This document shows positions 43,887 to 52,976 of a stretch of 64,000 bases of DNA, piece after piece. The translations under genes were made by a program, and so were the position numbers. Source of the DNA: Neoroseomonas lacus (GTDB taxonomy: Bacteria > Pseudomonadota > Alphaproteobacteria > Acetobacterales > Acetobacteraceae); the NCBI RefSeq assembly GCF_014644535.1, contig NZ_BMKW01000018.1, positions 1 to 64,000 of the forward strand, written 5' to 3'. Numbering within the stretch: the stretch's first letter is position 1; each line of letters starts with the position of its first letter. The notes under the pieces are model-generated. The model was given only the letters and a program-made list of their open reading frames with translations, had not been told where the DNA came from and made no database searches.

Positions 43887-45509
43887 CTAGCGGACCTCGA
43901 CCGTCGTCAGGTCCTGGAACCAGGACTGGGCGGAGGTGAAGCCCGTCACCCGGCGGCTCATCGCCCGCGGGTTCAGGTCATGCACGATCCACATCCACGG
44001 CGCGCTGTCGACCAAGCGCTCATGGGCCGTGCGGGTCAGTTGCAGGATGCGCGCCGGGTCGGTCGCGGTCTCGAGCGCGGCGACCGCGGCGTCGAACTGA
44101 TCATCGCGCCAATGGCCGGAATTCGACCCGCGCGGGGAGAAGTTCGACGACAGGAACCAGCGAGCCATCTGCGACGGATCCGACGAGACCAGCGACACAT
44201 TCGTCGCATCCGCGCCGAGCCATTGCGGCTGGTCGGGGGCGACGCGCTGTGAGCCGAGCAGCGTGTTCCACTCGACCACCTCGAAGGCGACGTCGACGCC
44301 GCAATTCTCCTTCAGCGACTGCTGCATGAACTCGTTCATCGGCAGCGGCAGCATCTGGCCCGACCCGGAGGGCGAGATGGCGATCTTGAGCTGCAACGGG
44401 CGCTGCGCGTTGTAGCCGGCCTCCGCCAGCAGCGCGCGGCCACGCGCAGGGTCGAGCCGGTATTGGTTCTGCGGCGCCCCGAAGCGGGGATCGCTCGGCC
44501 TGAAGAAGCCGACCGAAGGCTCGGCGGTGCCACTCAGCAGGGCCACCATGCCGTCACGATCGAAGCAGTAATTCAGCCCCTGGCGCACGCGGATATCGGC
44601 GACCGGGCTGTTGGCGCGGCCCGCCGCGAAGACCCATGGCCAGACATGTGGGTAGGAATTGGTCACCACGTTGAAGCCCGCCTGGCGCAGCGAGGCGATG
44701 GCATCGGGCGGCGGCACTTCGATCCAATCCACTTGGCCCGAGCGCAGCGCGGCGAGGCGTGTCGTCGCCTCGGGCATCGGCAGCAGCACCACGCGGTCGA
44801 GGCGCGGTCGGCGCGATTCCTGCCAGTATTCGGCGTTGCGGCCGAGCTCGGCCGATTGCCGCGGTACGAAGCGCGTCAGCCGGAACGGCCCGGTGCCCGC
44901 CGGCGGCAGCGCCGCGACGCGCGGCCATTCCCGCCCGCCCTGTTCGAAGGAATTGGGCGAGGTCATCAGGACCAGCGTCATCAGATACGGCCAGTAGGAG
45001 ACCGGCCGCGTCGTCTCGATCTCGACGGTGAACTCGTCGATCTTGCGATACGACGCCAGCACCGGGATGCGACCGCGGGTGATGGCGCTGCCGGTCGGGT
45101 CGAATTGCGGGCTGTCGTTGCGGAAGAAGCGGTCGAAGTTCCAGACCACGGCATCGGCGTTGAAGGCGGTGCCGTCATGGAACTTCACGCCCTGGCGCAG
45201 CCGGAAGCGCCACAGCTTCGGGTTCGCCGTGTCCTGCTCCCAGCTTTCGGCGAGGCCGTCACGGATGTCGGCCGGCACGTCGGCGCGCGAGAGGTCCCAT
45301 TGCACCAACGGCTCGAAGATCGGGTAGCCGAGGAAGCGCATCCCTTCATAGCCGTTGTTCGGCATGCCCGAGGTGGTGGGCACATCGGCCGCCGTCATGG
45401 CGATGCGCAAGGTGCGCGGCTGCTGCGCGACGGCGGCACCTGCCCCGATCGCGAGCAGCGCGGCGGCGGCAACGGCACCGCGCGCCAGGCGTGAAGTCAT
45501 GGTCATCAT
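43887..45509 (-). CDS. ABC transporter substrate-binding protein, family 5
   Basis: A 540-residue periplasmic binding protein with a signal peptide ending near AVAQ. SWEQDTANPKLWRFRLRQGVKFHDGT near residue 105 is a family hallmark. It closely resembles the protein at 50771-52396: both have PPPDAI.SLRQAGFN, SGSGQM and a shared C-terminus AQSWFQDLT. It therefore binds a related ligand. The start is read at 45509 because GGGAGAG sits right before; three ATGs lie together. No importer permease genes are adjacent. Confidence 0.93.
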   Translation of the reverse strand: MMTMTSRLARGAVAAAALLAIGAGAAVAQQPRTLRIAMTAADVPTTSGMPNNGYEGMRFLGYPIFEPLVQWDLSRADVPADIRDGLAESWEQDTANPKLWRFRLRQGVKFHDGTAFNADAVVWNFDRFFRNDSPQFDPTGSAITRGRIPVLASYRKIDEFTVEIETTRPVSYWPYLMTLVLMTSPNSFEQGGREWPRVAALPPAGTGPFRLTRFVPRQSAELGRNAEYWQESRRPRLDRVVLLPMPEATTRLAALRSGQVDWIEVPPPDAIASLRQAGFNVVTNSYPHVWPWVFAAGRANSPVADIRVRQGLNYCFDRDGMVALLSGTAEPSVGFFRPSDPRFGAPQNQYRLDPARGRALLAEAGYNAQRPLQLKIAISPSGSGQMLPLPMNEFMQQSLKENCGVDVAFEVVEWNTLLGSQRVAPDQPQWLGADATNVSLVSSDPSQMARWFLSSNFSPRGSNSGHWRDDQFDAAVAALETATDPARILQLTRTAHERLVDSAPWMWIVHDLNPRAMSRRVTGFTSAQSWFQDLTTVEVR

Positions 45510-45586
45510 GCTCTCCCTTAGAGTCGCCACGCGTGGCGATGATCGAGGGAAATTGTGTGCAAGTATCGGGCCGCCGCCCGCCATCG

Positions 45587-46558
45587 CTACTCCGGGCGGA
45601 TGTTCTGTTCGCGGATCAGCTGGCCCCACATCACCGTCTCCTCGGCCAGGGTTCGGCGCAGGGCATCCGCATCGCCCGGCGTCAGCGCGACGCCCTGTTC
45701 CGCCATGCGGGCGACCAGCGTGGCGTCCGTCGTCGCCTCGCGCAGCGCGGCGCCGGCGCGCGCGACGATGGGCGCGGGCAGGCTGGCGGGGCCGAACAGC
45801 CCCTGCCAGAACACGCCGTCGAAGCCGGGCAGGGTATCGGCGACCGGCGGCAGGTCCGGCAGCACCTGCATGCGTTCCTTGGACGAGACGGCGAGGCCCC
45901 GCGTCGCGCCGTCGCGCATCGGCGGCAGCGCTTCCTGGGCCGCGCTGAACATCGCCTGGATGCGGTTGGTGCGCAGGTCGATCAGCGCCGGCGCCCCACC
46001 GCGATAGGGCACATGCACCACGTCGATCCCCGCCCGCGCGCGGAACAGCTCAAGGCACAAATGGTTCACTGCGCCGGTGCCCGAGGAGCCGAAATTCAGC
46101 TTGCCCGGATTGGCCTTCGCATAGGCGATCAGCTCCGCCGTGCTGCGCACCGGCAGGGAGGCGTGGACATGCAGCACGAAGGCGGTGCGGAACACCGTGC
46201 CGATCGGCGTCAGCTCCGTCTGCGGGTCGCGCGGCGTCAGGCTGGGTTGCAGCGCCGGGTTGATGGCGAGCGTCGACGTCCCCATCAGCAGCGTGTAGCC
46301 GTCCGGGCGCGCCTGCGCGGCGGCGGTGTTGGCGACGGCCGTCGCCGCCCCCGGCCGGTTCTCCAGCACCACGCTCTGGCCGAGCGCGCGGCCCATGCGT
46401 TCGCTGACGGCACGGGCGGCGAAGTCGGTGACGCCTCCGGGCGGGTAGCCGAGCAGCACGGAGACGCTGCGCTCCGGCCAACTGCCCTGCGCGGCGGCGC
46501 CACGGGCAAGGGCAGGCAAGGCGAGCGGGGCGGCGAGCAGGGCGCGGCGCGTTGTCAT
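45587..46558 (-). CDS. Bug/TctC-type periplasmic solute receptor
   Basis: A 323-residue Bug receptor. Signal peptide MTTRRALLAAPLALPALARG; mature start SVSVLLGYPPGGVTDFAARA, a variant of the Bug ligand loop. Further family marks are LLMGTSTLAINPALQP and LNFGSSGTGAVNHLCLELFR. GGAGGATATCGCC precedes the ATG. It is upstream of the family-5 binding protein on the same strand, so the two may be cotranscribed. It is divergent from phnC across a 145-bp gap. Ligand unknown. Confidence 0.92.
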   Translation of the reverse strand: MTTRRALLAAPLALPALARGAAAQGSWPERSVSVLLGYPPGGVTDFAARAVSERMGRALGQSVVLENRPGAATAVANTAAAQARPDGYTLLMGTSTLAINPALQPSLTPRDPQTELTPIGTVFRTAFVLHVHASLPVRSTAELIAYAKANPGKLNFGSSGTGAVNHLCLELFRARAGIDVVHVPYRGGAPALIDLRTNRIQAMFSAAQEALPPMRDGATRGLAVSSKERMQVLPDLPPVADTLPGFDGVFWQGLFGPASLPAPIVARAGAALREATTDATLVARMAEQGVALTPGDADALRRTLAEETVMWGQLIREQNIRPE

Positions 46559-46632
46559 GGCGATATCCTCCGATTCGTTGCCGTCACAGTGCCGTGTGGC
46601 CAGCCAGGCCTCAACCCGCCGGCGCAACGCGT

Positions 46633-46650
46633 CCGTCATGTAACCGTCAT
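46633..46650 (+). promoter_or_regulatory. Pho box upstream of phnC
   Basis: CCGTCATGTAACCGTCAT: two identical 7-bp CCGTCAT repeats separated by 4 bp, giving the 11-bp period of PhoB binding sites (consensus CTGTCAT-N4-CTGTCAT). It lies 54 bp upstream of the phnC ATG. PhoB~P would activate the operon under phosphate starvation. Confidence 0.85.
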
Positions 46651-46703
46651 CGCCGAGTCACGGGCTGCTGCTACTGCGCCGCAGCACGAGGATGACCGGC
46701 GCA

Positions 46704-47504
46704 ATGCTCGAGATCGAAGGCCTGACACGACGCTTCGGCGCCAAGACAGCGGTGGATGCCGTCAGCCTCTCCGTGCCCGCCGGCCAGATGGTCGGCGTGA
46801 TCGGCCGCTCCGGCGCCGGCAAATCCACCATGCTGCGCATGCTCAACCGTCTGACCGATCCGACGGAAGGGCGCATCGTCTTCGACGGCACCGACGTCAC
46901 CGCCCTGCGCGGCCGCGCGCTGCGCGACTGGCGCATGCGCTGCGCGATGGTGTTCCAGCAATTCAACCTGGTGCAGCGGCTCGACGTGCTGACCAATGTG
47001 TTGGTCGGCCGGCTCAACCGCCGCCCGATGCTGTCCTCCCTGCTGCGCATGTTCACCGCGGAGGAGCGCGCGATGGCGCTCGCCGCGCTCGACCGGTTTG
47101 ATCTGGCCGAGACGGCGCTGCAACGCGCCGACACGCTCTCGGGCGGACAGCAGCAGCGCGTCGCGATTGCCCGCGCGCTGTTGCAGGAACCGAGCATCAT
47201 CCTGGCGGACGAGCCGATCGCCAGCCTCGACCCGCGCAATTCGCGCATCGTCATGGAGGCGCTGCGCGGCGTGAACCGCGAGGGCATCACCGTCCTGGTG
47301 AACCTGCACGACCTCGCCACCGCGCGCGACTATTGCGACCGCATCGTCGCGCTCAATGCCGGACGGCTCGTCTTCGACGGGCCGCCGGACGACCTCACGG
47401 CCATCCGCATCCGCGAGATCTATGGCGTGAGCGAGGAAGAATTCGCCGCCCAGGCCGCCGAGGCGGTTGGTGCGACGCCTCGCCTCGCCGCCGCCGTCGC
47501 CTGA
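46704..47504 (+). CDS. phnC: Phosphonate ABC transporter ATP-binding protein
   Basis: A 266-residue ATPase. Walker [12 protein letters not shown] (near residue 35), Q-loop [19 protein letters not shown], signature [15 protein letters not shown] (near 145) and Walker [18 protein letters not shown] after the Q-loop and LNRR are PhnC-like. It powers import of phosphonate or phosphate ester with the PhnE pair. ATG at 46704 has GAGG 12 bp upstream; an earlier ATG at 46692 is also in frame. The first gene of the Pho-box operon. Confidence 0.95.
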   Translation: MLEIEGLTRRFGAKTAVDAVSLSVPAGQMVGVIGRSGAGKSTMLRMLNRLTDPTEGRIVFDGTDVTALRGRALRDWRMRCAMVFQQFNLVQRLDVLTNVLVGRLNRRPMLSSLLRMFTAEERAMALAALDRFDLAETALQRADTLSGGQQQRVAIARALLQEPSIILADEPIASLDPRNSRIVMEALRGVNREGITVLVNLHDLATARDYCDRIVALNAGRLVFDGPPDDLTAIRIREIYGVSEEEFAAQAAEAVGATPRLAAAVA

Positions 47505-47526
47505 CCCCATCCGCAGGAGAGACCCC

Positions 47527-48528
47527 ATGATCACCCGTCGTAGCCTTGCCGGCCTTGCCGCCGGCGCCATGCTGGCGCCCGGCCTCGCCGCCGCCCAGAC
47601 GCAGCCCGTGATGCGCCGCACGCTCGATGCCGGCACCACCTTCCCGGCCGCGGGCAAGCGCCCCTGGGCCGAGCAGGTGCCGCAGCTGCGCGTCGGCCTG
47701 CTGGGTGGCGAGAACGAGTCCGATCGCCTGGGCCGCTTCGGCGCCTATCGCGACCTGCTGGAGGCGACCTTCGGCGTGCCGACCCGCCTGTTCCCGGCGA
47801 CCGACTACGCCGGCGTGCTGCAGGCCTTCTCGGCCGGCCAGATCGAGATGGCGAGCCTCGGCGCCTCCGGCTATGCCGGCGCCTGGCTCGACACCAATGG
47901 CGGCGTCGAGCCACTGGTGGTGCCGGAGGAGAATGACGGTTCGATCTCCTACGTCTCGGTCCTGGTGGTGCGCGCCGATTCCGGCATCACCACCCTGGAG
48001 CAGATGCGCGGCAAGTCGCTCGCCTGGGCCGACCCGAACTCGACCTCGGGCTACCTGATCCCGCGCTTCGCGCTGCGCCGCGCGGGCATCGGCGTCGAGA
48101 ACGGCCAGTACTTCTCGCGCACCGGCTTCGCCGGCGGGCATGAGCAGGGCGTCGTCGCCGTGCTGCAGAAGCAGTATGACGGCGCAGTGACCTGGGCTTC
48201 GGGCCAGGGCGAGGTGTCGCAGGGCTACAGCCGCGGCAATCTGCGCGCGATGGTCGACAAGGGCATGCTCAACATGGCCGACCTGCGCATCATCTGGACC
48301 TCGGACCCGATCCCGAACGGCCCGCTGACCGCGCGCAGCGCTCTGCCGGCCGCCTTCAAGGAAGACATGAAGCTGTTCCACCTGGCGCTGCCGAAGGCGC
48401 ATCCGGACATCTACCAGCAGGTCGAGCGCGGCGCCGGCACCGGCTACCGCGAAGTGACGCACCAGACCTTCGACATCATCGTCGAGCTGCGTCGCGAGGA
48501 AGCCGCCGCCCGCCGCCGGCGTTCGTGA
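47527..48528 (+). CDS. phnD: Phosphonate/phosphate-ester binding protein
   Basis: A 333-residue periplasmic binding protein. Signal peptide with RR near its start ends around AAAQ. LRVGLLGGENESDRLGRFGAYRDLLE near residue 55 is the PhnD hallmark, followed by YAGVLQAFSAGQIEMASLGASGYA, and ADPNSTSGYLIPRFALR in the hinge region. GGAGAGACCCC precedes the ATG. It would deliver phosphonates such as 2-aminoethylphosphonate, or phosphite-like anions; the ligand is not fixed by sequence. Confidence 0.95.
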   Translation: MITRRSLAGLAAGAMLAPGLAAAQTQPVMRRTLDAGTTFPAAGKRPWAEQVPQLRVGLLGGENESDRLGRFGAYRDLLEATFGVPTRLFPATDYAGVLQAFSAGQIEMASLGASGYAGAWLDTNGGVEPLVVPEENDGSISYVSVLVVRADSGITTLEQMRGKSLAWADPNSTSGYLIPRFALRRAGIGVENGQYFSRTGFAGGHEQGVVAVLQKQYDGAVTWASGQGEVSQGYSRGNLRAMVDKGMLNMADLRIIWTSDPIPNGPLTARSALPAAFKEDMKLFHLALPKAHPDIYQQVERGAGTGYREVTHQTFDIIVELRREEAAARRRRS

Positions 48529-49427
48529 GCGCAGCCTACGCCACCGGCCTCCCCGCGGTGATCCGCGGGGAGGAAGCCTACCAGGCGGCACGACGCCAGA
48601 AGCGCATCCAGGCGCTGCTGGGTTGCGCCGTGCTGTTCGCCTGCCTGCTCGCCGCCGCCTGGGTCAGCGAGGCCTATCCGGCGACGCTCTGGGCCGGCCT
48701 GCCGCGCATCGGCGAGTATTTCGTCCGCATCACGCCCGACCTGCGTTGGGCGACACTGTTTGCGGGGTCGGAGACGGAAGGTTCGATCGCCTTCTGGATG
48801 TACCGCCTGCCCGAATGGTCGCTGCTGATCCTCGAGACCGCCAACATGGCCGCCGTCGCGACGCTGATGGGTTCGGCAGTCGCGCTGCTGCTGGCCTTCC
48901 CGGCGGCGCGCAACATCACGCCATCGCCGCTCGCCTTTCATCTCGCGCGCCGCACGCTCGAAGCGATGCGGACGATCCCCGAGATCGTCTATGCGCTGAT
49001 CTTCGTCTGGGCCTTCGGCATCGGGCCGCTCGCCGGCATCCTGGCGATCGCGCTGCATTCGGCTGGCGCCAATGGCAAGCTCTTCGCCGAGGCGATCGAG
49101 AATGCCGACCTCAAGGCCTGGGAGGGCGTGCAGAGCGCCGGCGGCTCCTGGATGCATGGCTGCCGCTATGCGGTGCTGCCGCAGGTGCTGCCCAACATCA
49201 TCTCCTACCTGCTGCTGCGCTTCGAGGTGAACATCCGCTCCGCCAGCGTGATCGGCTTCGTCGGTGCCGGCGGCGTCGGCGAGGAGCTCTACAAAGTGAT
49301 TTCCTTCAACTACTACGAGGAGATCAGCGCCATCGTGGTGCTCGTCATCATCACCGTCTCCATGGTGGACCTGCTGTCGGAACGCCTGCGCCACGCGGCC
49401 ATCGGGCGGCTGGAGGGTACGCGATGA
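48525..49427 (+). CDS. phnE: Phosphonate ABC transporter permease, first copy
   Basis: A 300-residue permease with about six membrane helices. The BPD inner-membrane domain includes EAMRTIPEIVYALIFVWAFGIGPLAGILAIAL near residue 145 and GANGKLFAEAIENADLKAWEGVQSAG, the EAA loop. GTG start at 48525 overlaps the phnD stop by 4 bp. A second PhnE copy follows immediately, as often in alphaproteobacteria, to make a heterodimeric channel. Confidence 0.95.
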   Translation: MSAAYATGLPAVIRGEEAYQAARRQKRIQALLGCAVLFACLLAAAWVSEAYPATLWAGLPRIGEYFVRITPDLRWATLFAGSETEGSIAFWMYRLPEWSLLILETANMAAVATLMGSAVALLLAFPAARNITPSPLAFHLARRTLEAMRTIPEIVYALIFVWAFGIGPLAGILAIALHSAGANGKLFAEAIENADLKAWEGVQSAGGSWMHGCRYAVLPQVLPNIISYLLLRFEVNIRSASVIGFVGAGGVGEELYKVISFNYYEEISAIVVLVIITVSMVDLLSERLRHAAIGRLEGTR

Positions 49428-50260
49428 TGCCGCACGCCAATGTCGCGCTGTGGCGCGAACGCATGCCTTCCGCCTTCGGCGACAGCCTCGCGCGGCGCCT
49501 GCTACGCGGTCTCGGCTGGGCGGTGTTCATCACCTGGTTCATCGGCTCGCTGTGGTGGTTCGGCTTCACGCCGCAGCGACTGTGGAACGGGCTGTCGGGG
49601 CTGTTCACCATCGTGCGGCTGATGGTGCCGCCCTCGCCGGGCGAGCAATGGGTCGAGATCCTGAAAGGCATGGCGGAGAGCGTCGCCATGGCCTTCCTCG
49701 GCACCTTCATGTCGGCGATGGTGGCGATACCGCTCGGCTTCCTCGGCGCGCGCAATGTTGTCAGCAACGTGCTGCTGCGCTTCTCGGTGCGCCGCGTGCT
49801 CGATGGGTTTCGTGGCGTCGATCAACTGATCTGGGCGCTGGCCTATGTGCGCGCGGTGGGGCTCGGGCCGCTGGCCGGCGTGCTCGCGATCTTCACCGCG
49901 GATGTCGCCGTGCTCGGCAAGCTCTATGCCGAGGCCATCGAGAATGCCGAGAAGAAGCAGGCCGAAGGCGTCATCGCCGCCGGCGGCGGTCGGCTGTCTG
50001 CCATCCGCTTCGGCATCCTGCCGCAGGTCGCCCCGGTGATGCTGGCGCAGGCGTTGTATTTCTTCGAGAGCAACACGCGCTCGGCGACCATCCTCGGCGT
50101 CGTTGGCGCCGGGGGCATCGGGTTGCAGATCGTCGAGCGCATCCGCGTCCGTCATTGGGACGAGGTGGCTTTCATCATCCTGCTGATGATCGCGACAGTG
50201 GCGGCGATCGACTTCATCTCCGGTCGCATTCGGCGCCGTCTGATCGGGTTGCGCCACTGA
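49424..50260 (+). CDS. phnE: Phosphonate ABC transporter permease, second copy
   Basis: A 278-residue permease paralogous to the preceding gene. About six membrane helices; FRGVDQLIWALAYVRAVGLGPLAGVLAIF and the EAA-loop region LGKLYAEAIENAEKKQAEGVIAAGG resemble the first copy. Start ATG at 49424 overlaps the upstream stop by 4 bp. With PhnC and PhnD it completes the importer. No C-P lyase (phnGHIJKLM) genes follow, so cleavage of the imported compound must occur elsewhere. Confidence 0.95.
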   Translation: MMPHANVALWRERMPSAFGDSLARRLLRGLGWAVFITWFIGSLWWFGFTPQRLWNGLSGLFTIVRLMVPPSPGEQWVEILKGMAESVAMAFLGTFMSAMVAIPLGFLGARNVVSNVLLRFSVRRVLDGFRGVDQLIWALAYVRAVGLGPLAGVLAIFTADVAVLGKLYAEAIENAEKKQAEGVIAAGGGRLSAIRFGILPQVAPVMLAQALYFFESNTRSATILGVVGAGGIGLQIVERIRVRHWDEVAFIILLMIATVAAIDFISGRIRRRLIGLRH

Positions 50261-50321
50261 CGGTTGCCGCCGGTGCCGCCCTGGCGGCATCCTTCGCGCC
50301 GATAGCAAGCGGAGGATGTGC

Positions 50322-50717
50322 ATGAAGAAGGGCTACAAGGCCTTGCTCGCCGAGGCCGAGGCCGTGGTCGAGACGATGCCGGCCGAGCAGGCACTGTCCC
50401 TTCACGGCGATGATGGCGTGCTCTTCGTCGATCTGCGCGACCCGCGCGAGATCCAGCGCGAGGGGCGCATCCCCGGTGCCTTCTCCTGTCCGCGCGGAAT
50501 GCTGGAGTTCTGGATCGATCCGGAAAGCCCCTACGCCAAGCCGGTCTTCGCCGAGGACAAGCGGTTTCTGTTCTACTGCGCGAGCGGCTGGCGATCGGCG
50601 CTGGCGGCGCGAACGGCGCAGGAGATGGGGCTGGAGAAGGTCGCGCATGTCGGGGGCGGGTTCACCGCCTGGCGGAATGCCGGCGGCGCGGTGGAGATGC
50701 CCGAACCGCGGAAGTGA
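50322..50717 (+). CDS. Rhodanese-like protein
   Basis: A 131-residue single rhodanese domain. GVLFVDLRDPREIQREGRIPGAF near residue 35 is CH2A-type, and the active-site loop has Cys in FYCASGWRSALAA near residue 85. GGAGG sits 6 bp before the ATG at 50322. It follows the phn genes by 61 bp on the same strand, so it may be read through from the Pho promoter. Its link to phosphonate use is unclear. Probably a cytosolic sulfurtransferase. Confidence 0.9.
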   Translation: MKKGYKALLAEAEAVVETMPAEQALSLHGDDGVLFVDLRDPREIQREGRIPGAFSCPRGMLEFWIDPESPYAKPVFAEDKRFLFYCASGWRSALAARTAQEMGLEKVAHVGGGFTAWRNAGGAVEMPEPRK

Positions 50718-50739
50718 GGTTGGGGATTACGGGCGGCAT

Positions 50740-50762
50740 GGAGAGGGGCTCTGCCCCTCTCC
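50740..50762. terminator. Bidirectional hairpin between converging genes
   Basis: A perfect 10-bp stem (GGAGAGGGGC / GCCCCTCTCC) with a 3-nt loop between the rhodanese (plus) and the binding-protein gene (minus). No T-run on either side. One of several GGAGAGGGGC-type hairpins in the window. Confidence 0.55.
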
Positions 50763-50770
50763 GGGAGCCA

Positions 50771-52396
50771 TCAGCTCAGCGAGATCGGCGTCAGATCCTG
50801 GAACCAGGACTGCGCCTGCACGAACCCATGCACCTTGCTGCTCATCGCGCGCGGATTCATGTCGTGTGCGACGAACAGGAACAGCGCGTCGTCCAGCACC
50901 TTGTCATGGAGTTCCTTCACCAGCGCGTCCTGCGCGGTAATGTCGAAGGTCTCGTAGATGCGGGTGATCAGCGCATCATAGGCCGGGTCGTTGAAGAAGC
51001 CCCAGTTGTTCGCGACCGGCGGTGCGAGGTCCGACTTCACCAGGCGGACGATCGCCGTATAGGGGTCGAGCGCCGTGTAGGACACGTTGATCGCGTCACA
51101 GCCGCGCGCGGATGCCGCGCCGGCCCCCTCGCGCCAGGTGCCGAGCAGCGAGTTCCAGTCGAACACCTCGAAGGTGACCTCGATGCCGACTTCCTTGAGC
51201 TGCTGCTGCAGCGCTTCGTTCATCGCCAGCACCTGCATCTGGCCGGAGCCGGAGGAGGAGATGGCGACCTTGGTGCGCAGCGGTGTGCGCGGCGTGATGC
51301 CGGCTTCTGTCAGCAGCCGTTTGGCCGCGGCCTGGTCATAGGTCAGGCGCGGGCTGCGCACCGGGTTCCACGGGCCGCCCACGGGCACGAGTCCGCCACC
51401 TTCCGCCATGGTGCCGCCCAGCATTTCCTTCATGCCGGCACGGTCGATGGCGAGGTTCGCGCCGCGGCGCACCCGCACGTCATTCCAGGGGGAGCCTTCC
51501 TTCCTGTTGAAGTGCCAGGTCCAGTTATGGCCGTACTGGTTCATCACGATGTTGAAGCCGGCCTGGCGCAGCGACGGGATGGCGTCGGGCGGCGGTGCCT
51601 CGATGAAATCGACCTGGTTCGAGCGCAGCGCGGCGACGCGGGTATTGGCCTCGGGCAGCGGCAGCAGGGTGACGCGCGCGACCTTCGGCACGCGTGGGGC
51701 ATCCCAATAGTCGGCGTTGCGGGTGAGGATGGCGCGTTCGCGGATGTTGAAGGATTCCAGCTTGAAGGGGCCGGTGCCGACCGGCTGCTGGAGGAACTTG
51801 TCGTTGTCGCGCCCGGCGGCTTCCCAGGCGGCGCGGTGGGTGATGCCGGTCCAGGTCGCGCCGTAGGGGACCAAGCTGTCGACCGTGCGGGTCTCGACGA
51901 TGAAGGTGTTGGGGCCTTCGGCGTACCAGTTCACCAGGGTCGGCATGCGGCCGCGCACCTGGGCGGAGCCGCGCGGGTCGAATTCCGGCGCGTCGTTCTT
52001 GAAAGCCCGGTTGTAGGAGAAGACGACGTCCTCGGCGGTGAGGATCTTGCCGTCATGGAACTTCACGCCTTCGCGGATGGTGAAGATCCAGCGCTTCGGG
52101 TTGGCTGGGTCGACGCGCCAGGCGGTGGCGAGGCCCGGGCGCAACGGGGCCGGCCGATCGGAGATCGACAGATCCCAGGTCACCAGATGGTCGTAGATGG
52201 TGATGCCCATGAAGCGGTGCCCCTCGGCGCCCTGGTCGGGCATGCCATTGGGCAGCGGGACGGCGGAGGCGGTCATGCCGACCCGCAGGTTGCCGCTTGG
52301 GGTCTGCGCCTGGGCGAGGTCGTAGGGCAATACGGCGGCCAAGCCGAGGGCCGCGCCGCCGCCAAAGAGATGCCGGCGGCTGAGTGAGGAATGCAT
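50771..52396 (-). CDS. ABC transporter substrate-binding protein, family 5 (paralogue of 43887-45509)
   Basis: A 541-residue periplasmic binding protein; signal peptide with RR ends near LAQAQ. FTIREGVKFHDGKILTAEDV near residue 105 is the family motif. It shares PPPDAIPSLRQAGFN, SGSGQM and the C-terminal AQSWFQDLT with its paralogue across the phn operon. GGAGA precedes the ATG. The XRE regulator lies upstream on the same strand. It probably binds a dipeptide or opine-like compound; permease genes are absent here. Confidence 0.93.
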   Translation of the reverse strand: MHSSLSRRHLFGGGAALGLAAVLPYDLAQAQTPSGNLRVGMTASAVPLPNGMPDQGAEGHRFMGITIYDHLVTWDLSISDRPAPLRPGLATAWRVDPANPKRWIFTIREGVKFHDGKILTAEDVVFSYNRAFKNDAPEFDPRGSAQVRGRMPTLVNWYAEGPNTFIVETRTVDSLVPYGATWTGITHRAAWEAAGRDNDKFLQQPVGTGPFKLESFNIRERAILTRNADYWDAPRVPKVARVTLLPLPEANTRVAALRSNQVDFIEAPPPDAIPSLRQAGFNIVMNQYGHNWTWHFNRKEGSPWNDVRVRRGANLAIDRAGMKEMLGGTMAEGGGLVPVGGPWNPVRSPRLTYDQAAAKRLLTEAGITPRTPLRTKVAISSSGSGQMQVLAMNEALQQQLKEVGIEVTFEVFDWNSLLGTWREGAGAASARGCDAINVSYTALDPYTAIVRLVKSDLAPPVANNWGFFNDPAYDALITRIYETFDITAQDALVKELHDKVLDDALFLFVAHDMNPRAMSSKVHGFVQAQSWFQDLTPISLS

Positions 52397-52535
52397 CAAG
52401 GTCTCCGCTGCAAACAGGTTGCTGCGGCGCACCCTAGACAGGGCTGATGATGTTGTGGGCAGTCAGGCGTTAAAAGGCGCCTGGATATGCGAAGATTCTG
52501 CGATCTGCACCAAATTTGTGCGGATCGTGCTGCCG

Positions 52536-52976
52536 TCAGTCTTCGCGGTCGCGCTGATGGGACTGGGACTGCGCGGCCAGCGCGCGGGCCATCTGGCTCA
52601 GCGCTTCCTGGTGCTTGTCGTTGTCGATCAGGGCGAAATTGCGGGCCAGTTCGAGGAACATGCGCTGGCGGGACGAGACGGGCTGCGCCTCGGTTCCGGG
52701 CTGCAGCCCTTCGAAGAAGTAGGAAACCGGCACGTTGAGCACCTGGGCGATCTCGAACAGGCGCCCAGCGGAGATCCTGTTCAGGCCGCGCTCGTACTTG
52801 TGCGCCTGCTGGTACGTCACCCCGATCATCTTCGCGAGCTGCTGCTGAGACAGCCCGAGCATCGTCCGTCGCTCACGAATTCGTGCGCCAACGTGATGAT
52901 CGACGATGCCCGCGCGCTGCGTCGAGGCATCGTCGATGCCAATTTCGATTTCGGCTGAGGGGGAAGGGTTCGTCAT
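52536..52976 (-). CDS. XRE-family transcriptional regulator
   Basis: A 146-residue regulator with an HTH at residues ~30-90: ARIRERRTMLGLSQQQLAKM, then YQQAHKYERGLNRISAGRLF. This is the usual lambda-repressor-type fold, and VPVSYFFEGLQPG closes the domain. The N-terminal ~30 residues are acidic and the C-terminus (RMFLELARNFALIDNDKHQE) may be a dimer or effector region. ATG at 52976 is used; a GTG lies 9 bp upstream. It precedes the binding-protein gene on the same strand, so it may control it. Its effector is unknown. Confidence 0.87.
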   Translation of the reverse strand: MTNPSPSAEIEIGIDDASTQRAGIVDHHVGARIRERRTMLGLSQQQLAKMIGVTYQQAHKYERGLNRISAGRLFEIAQVLNVPVSYFFEGLQPGTEAQPVSSRQRMFLELARNFALIDNDKHQEALSQMARALAAQSQSHQRDRED

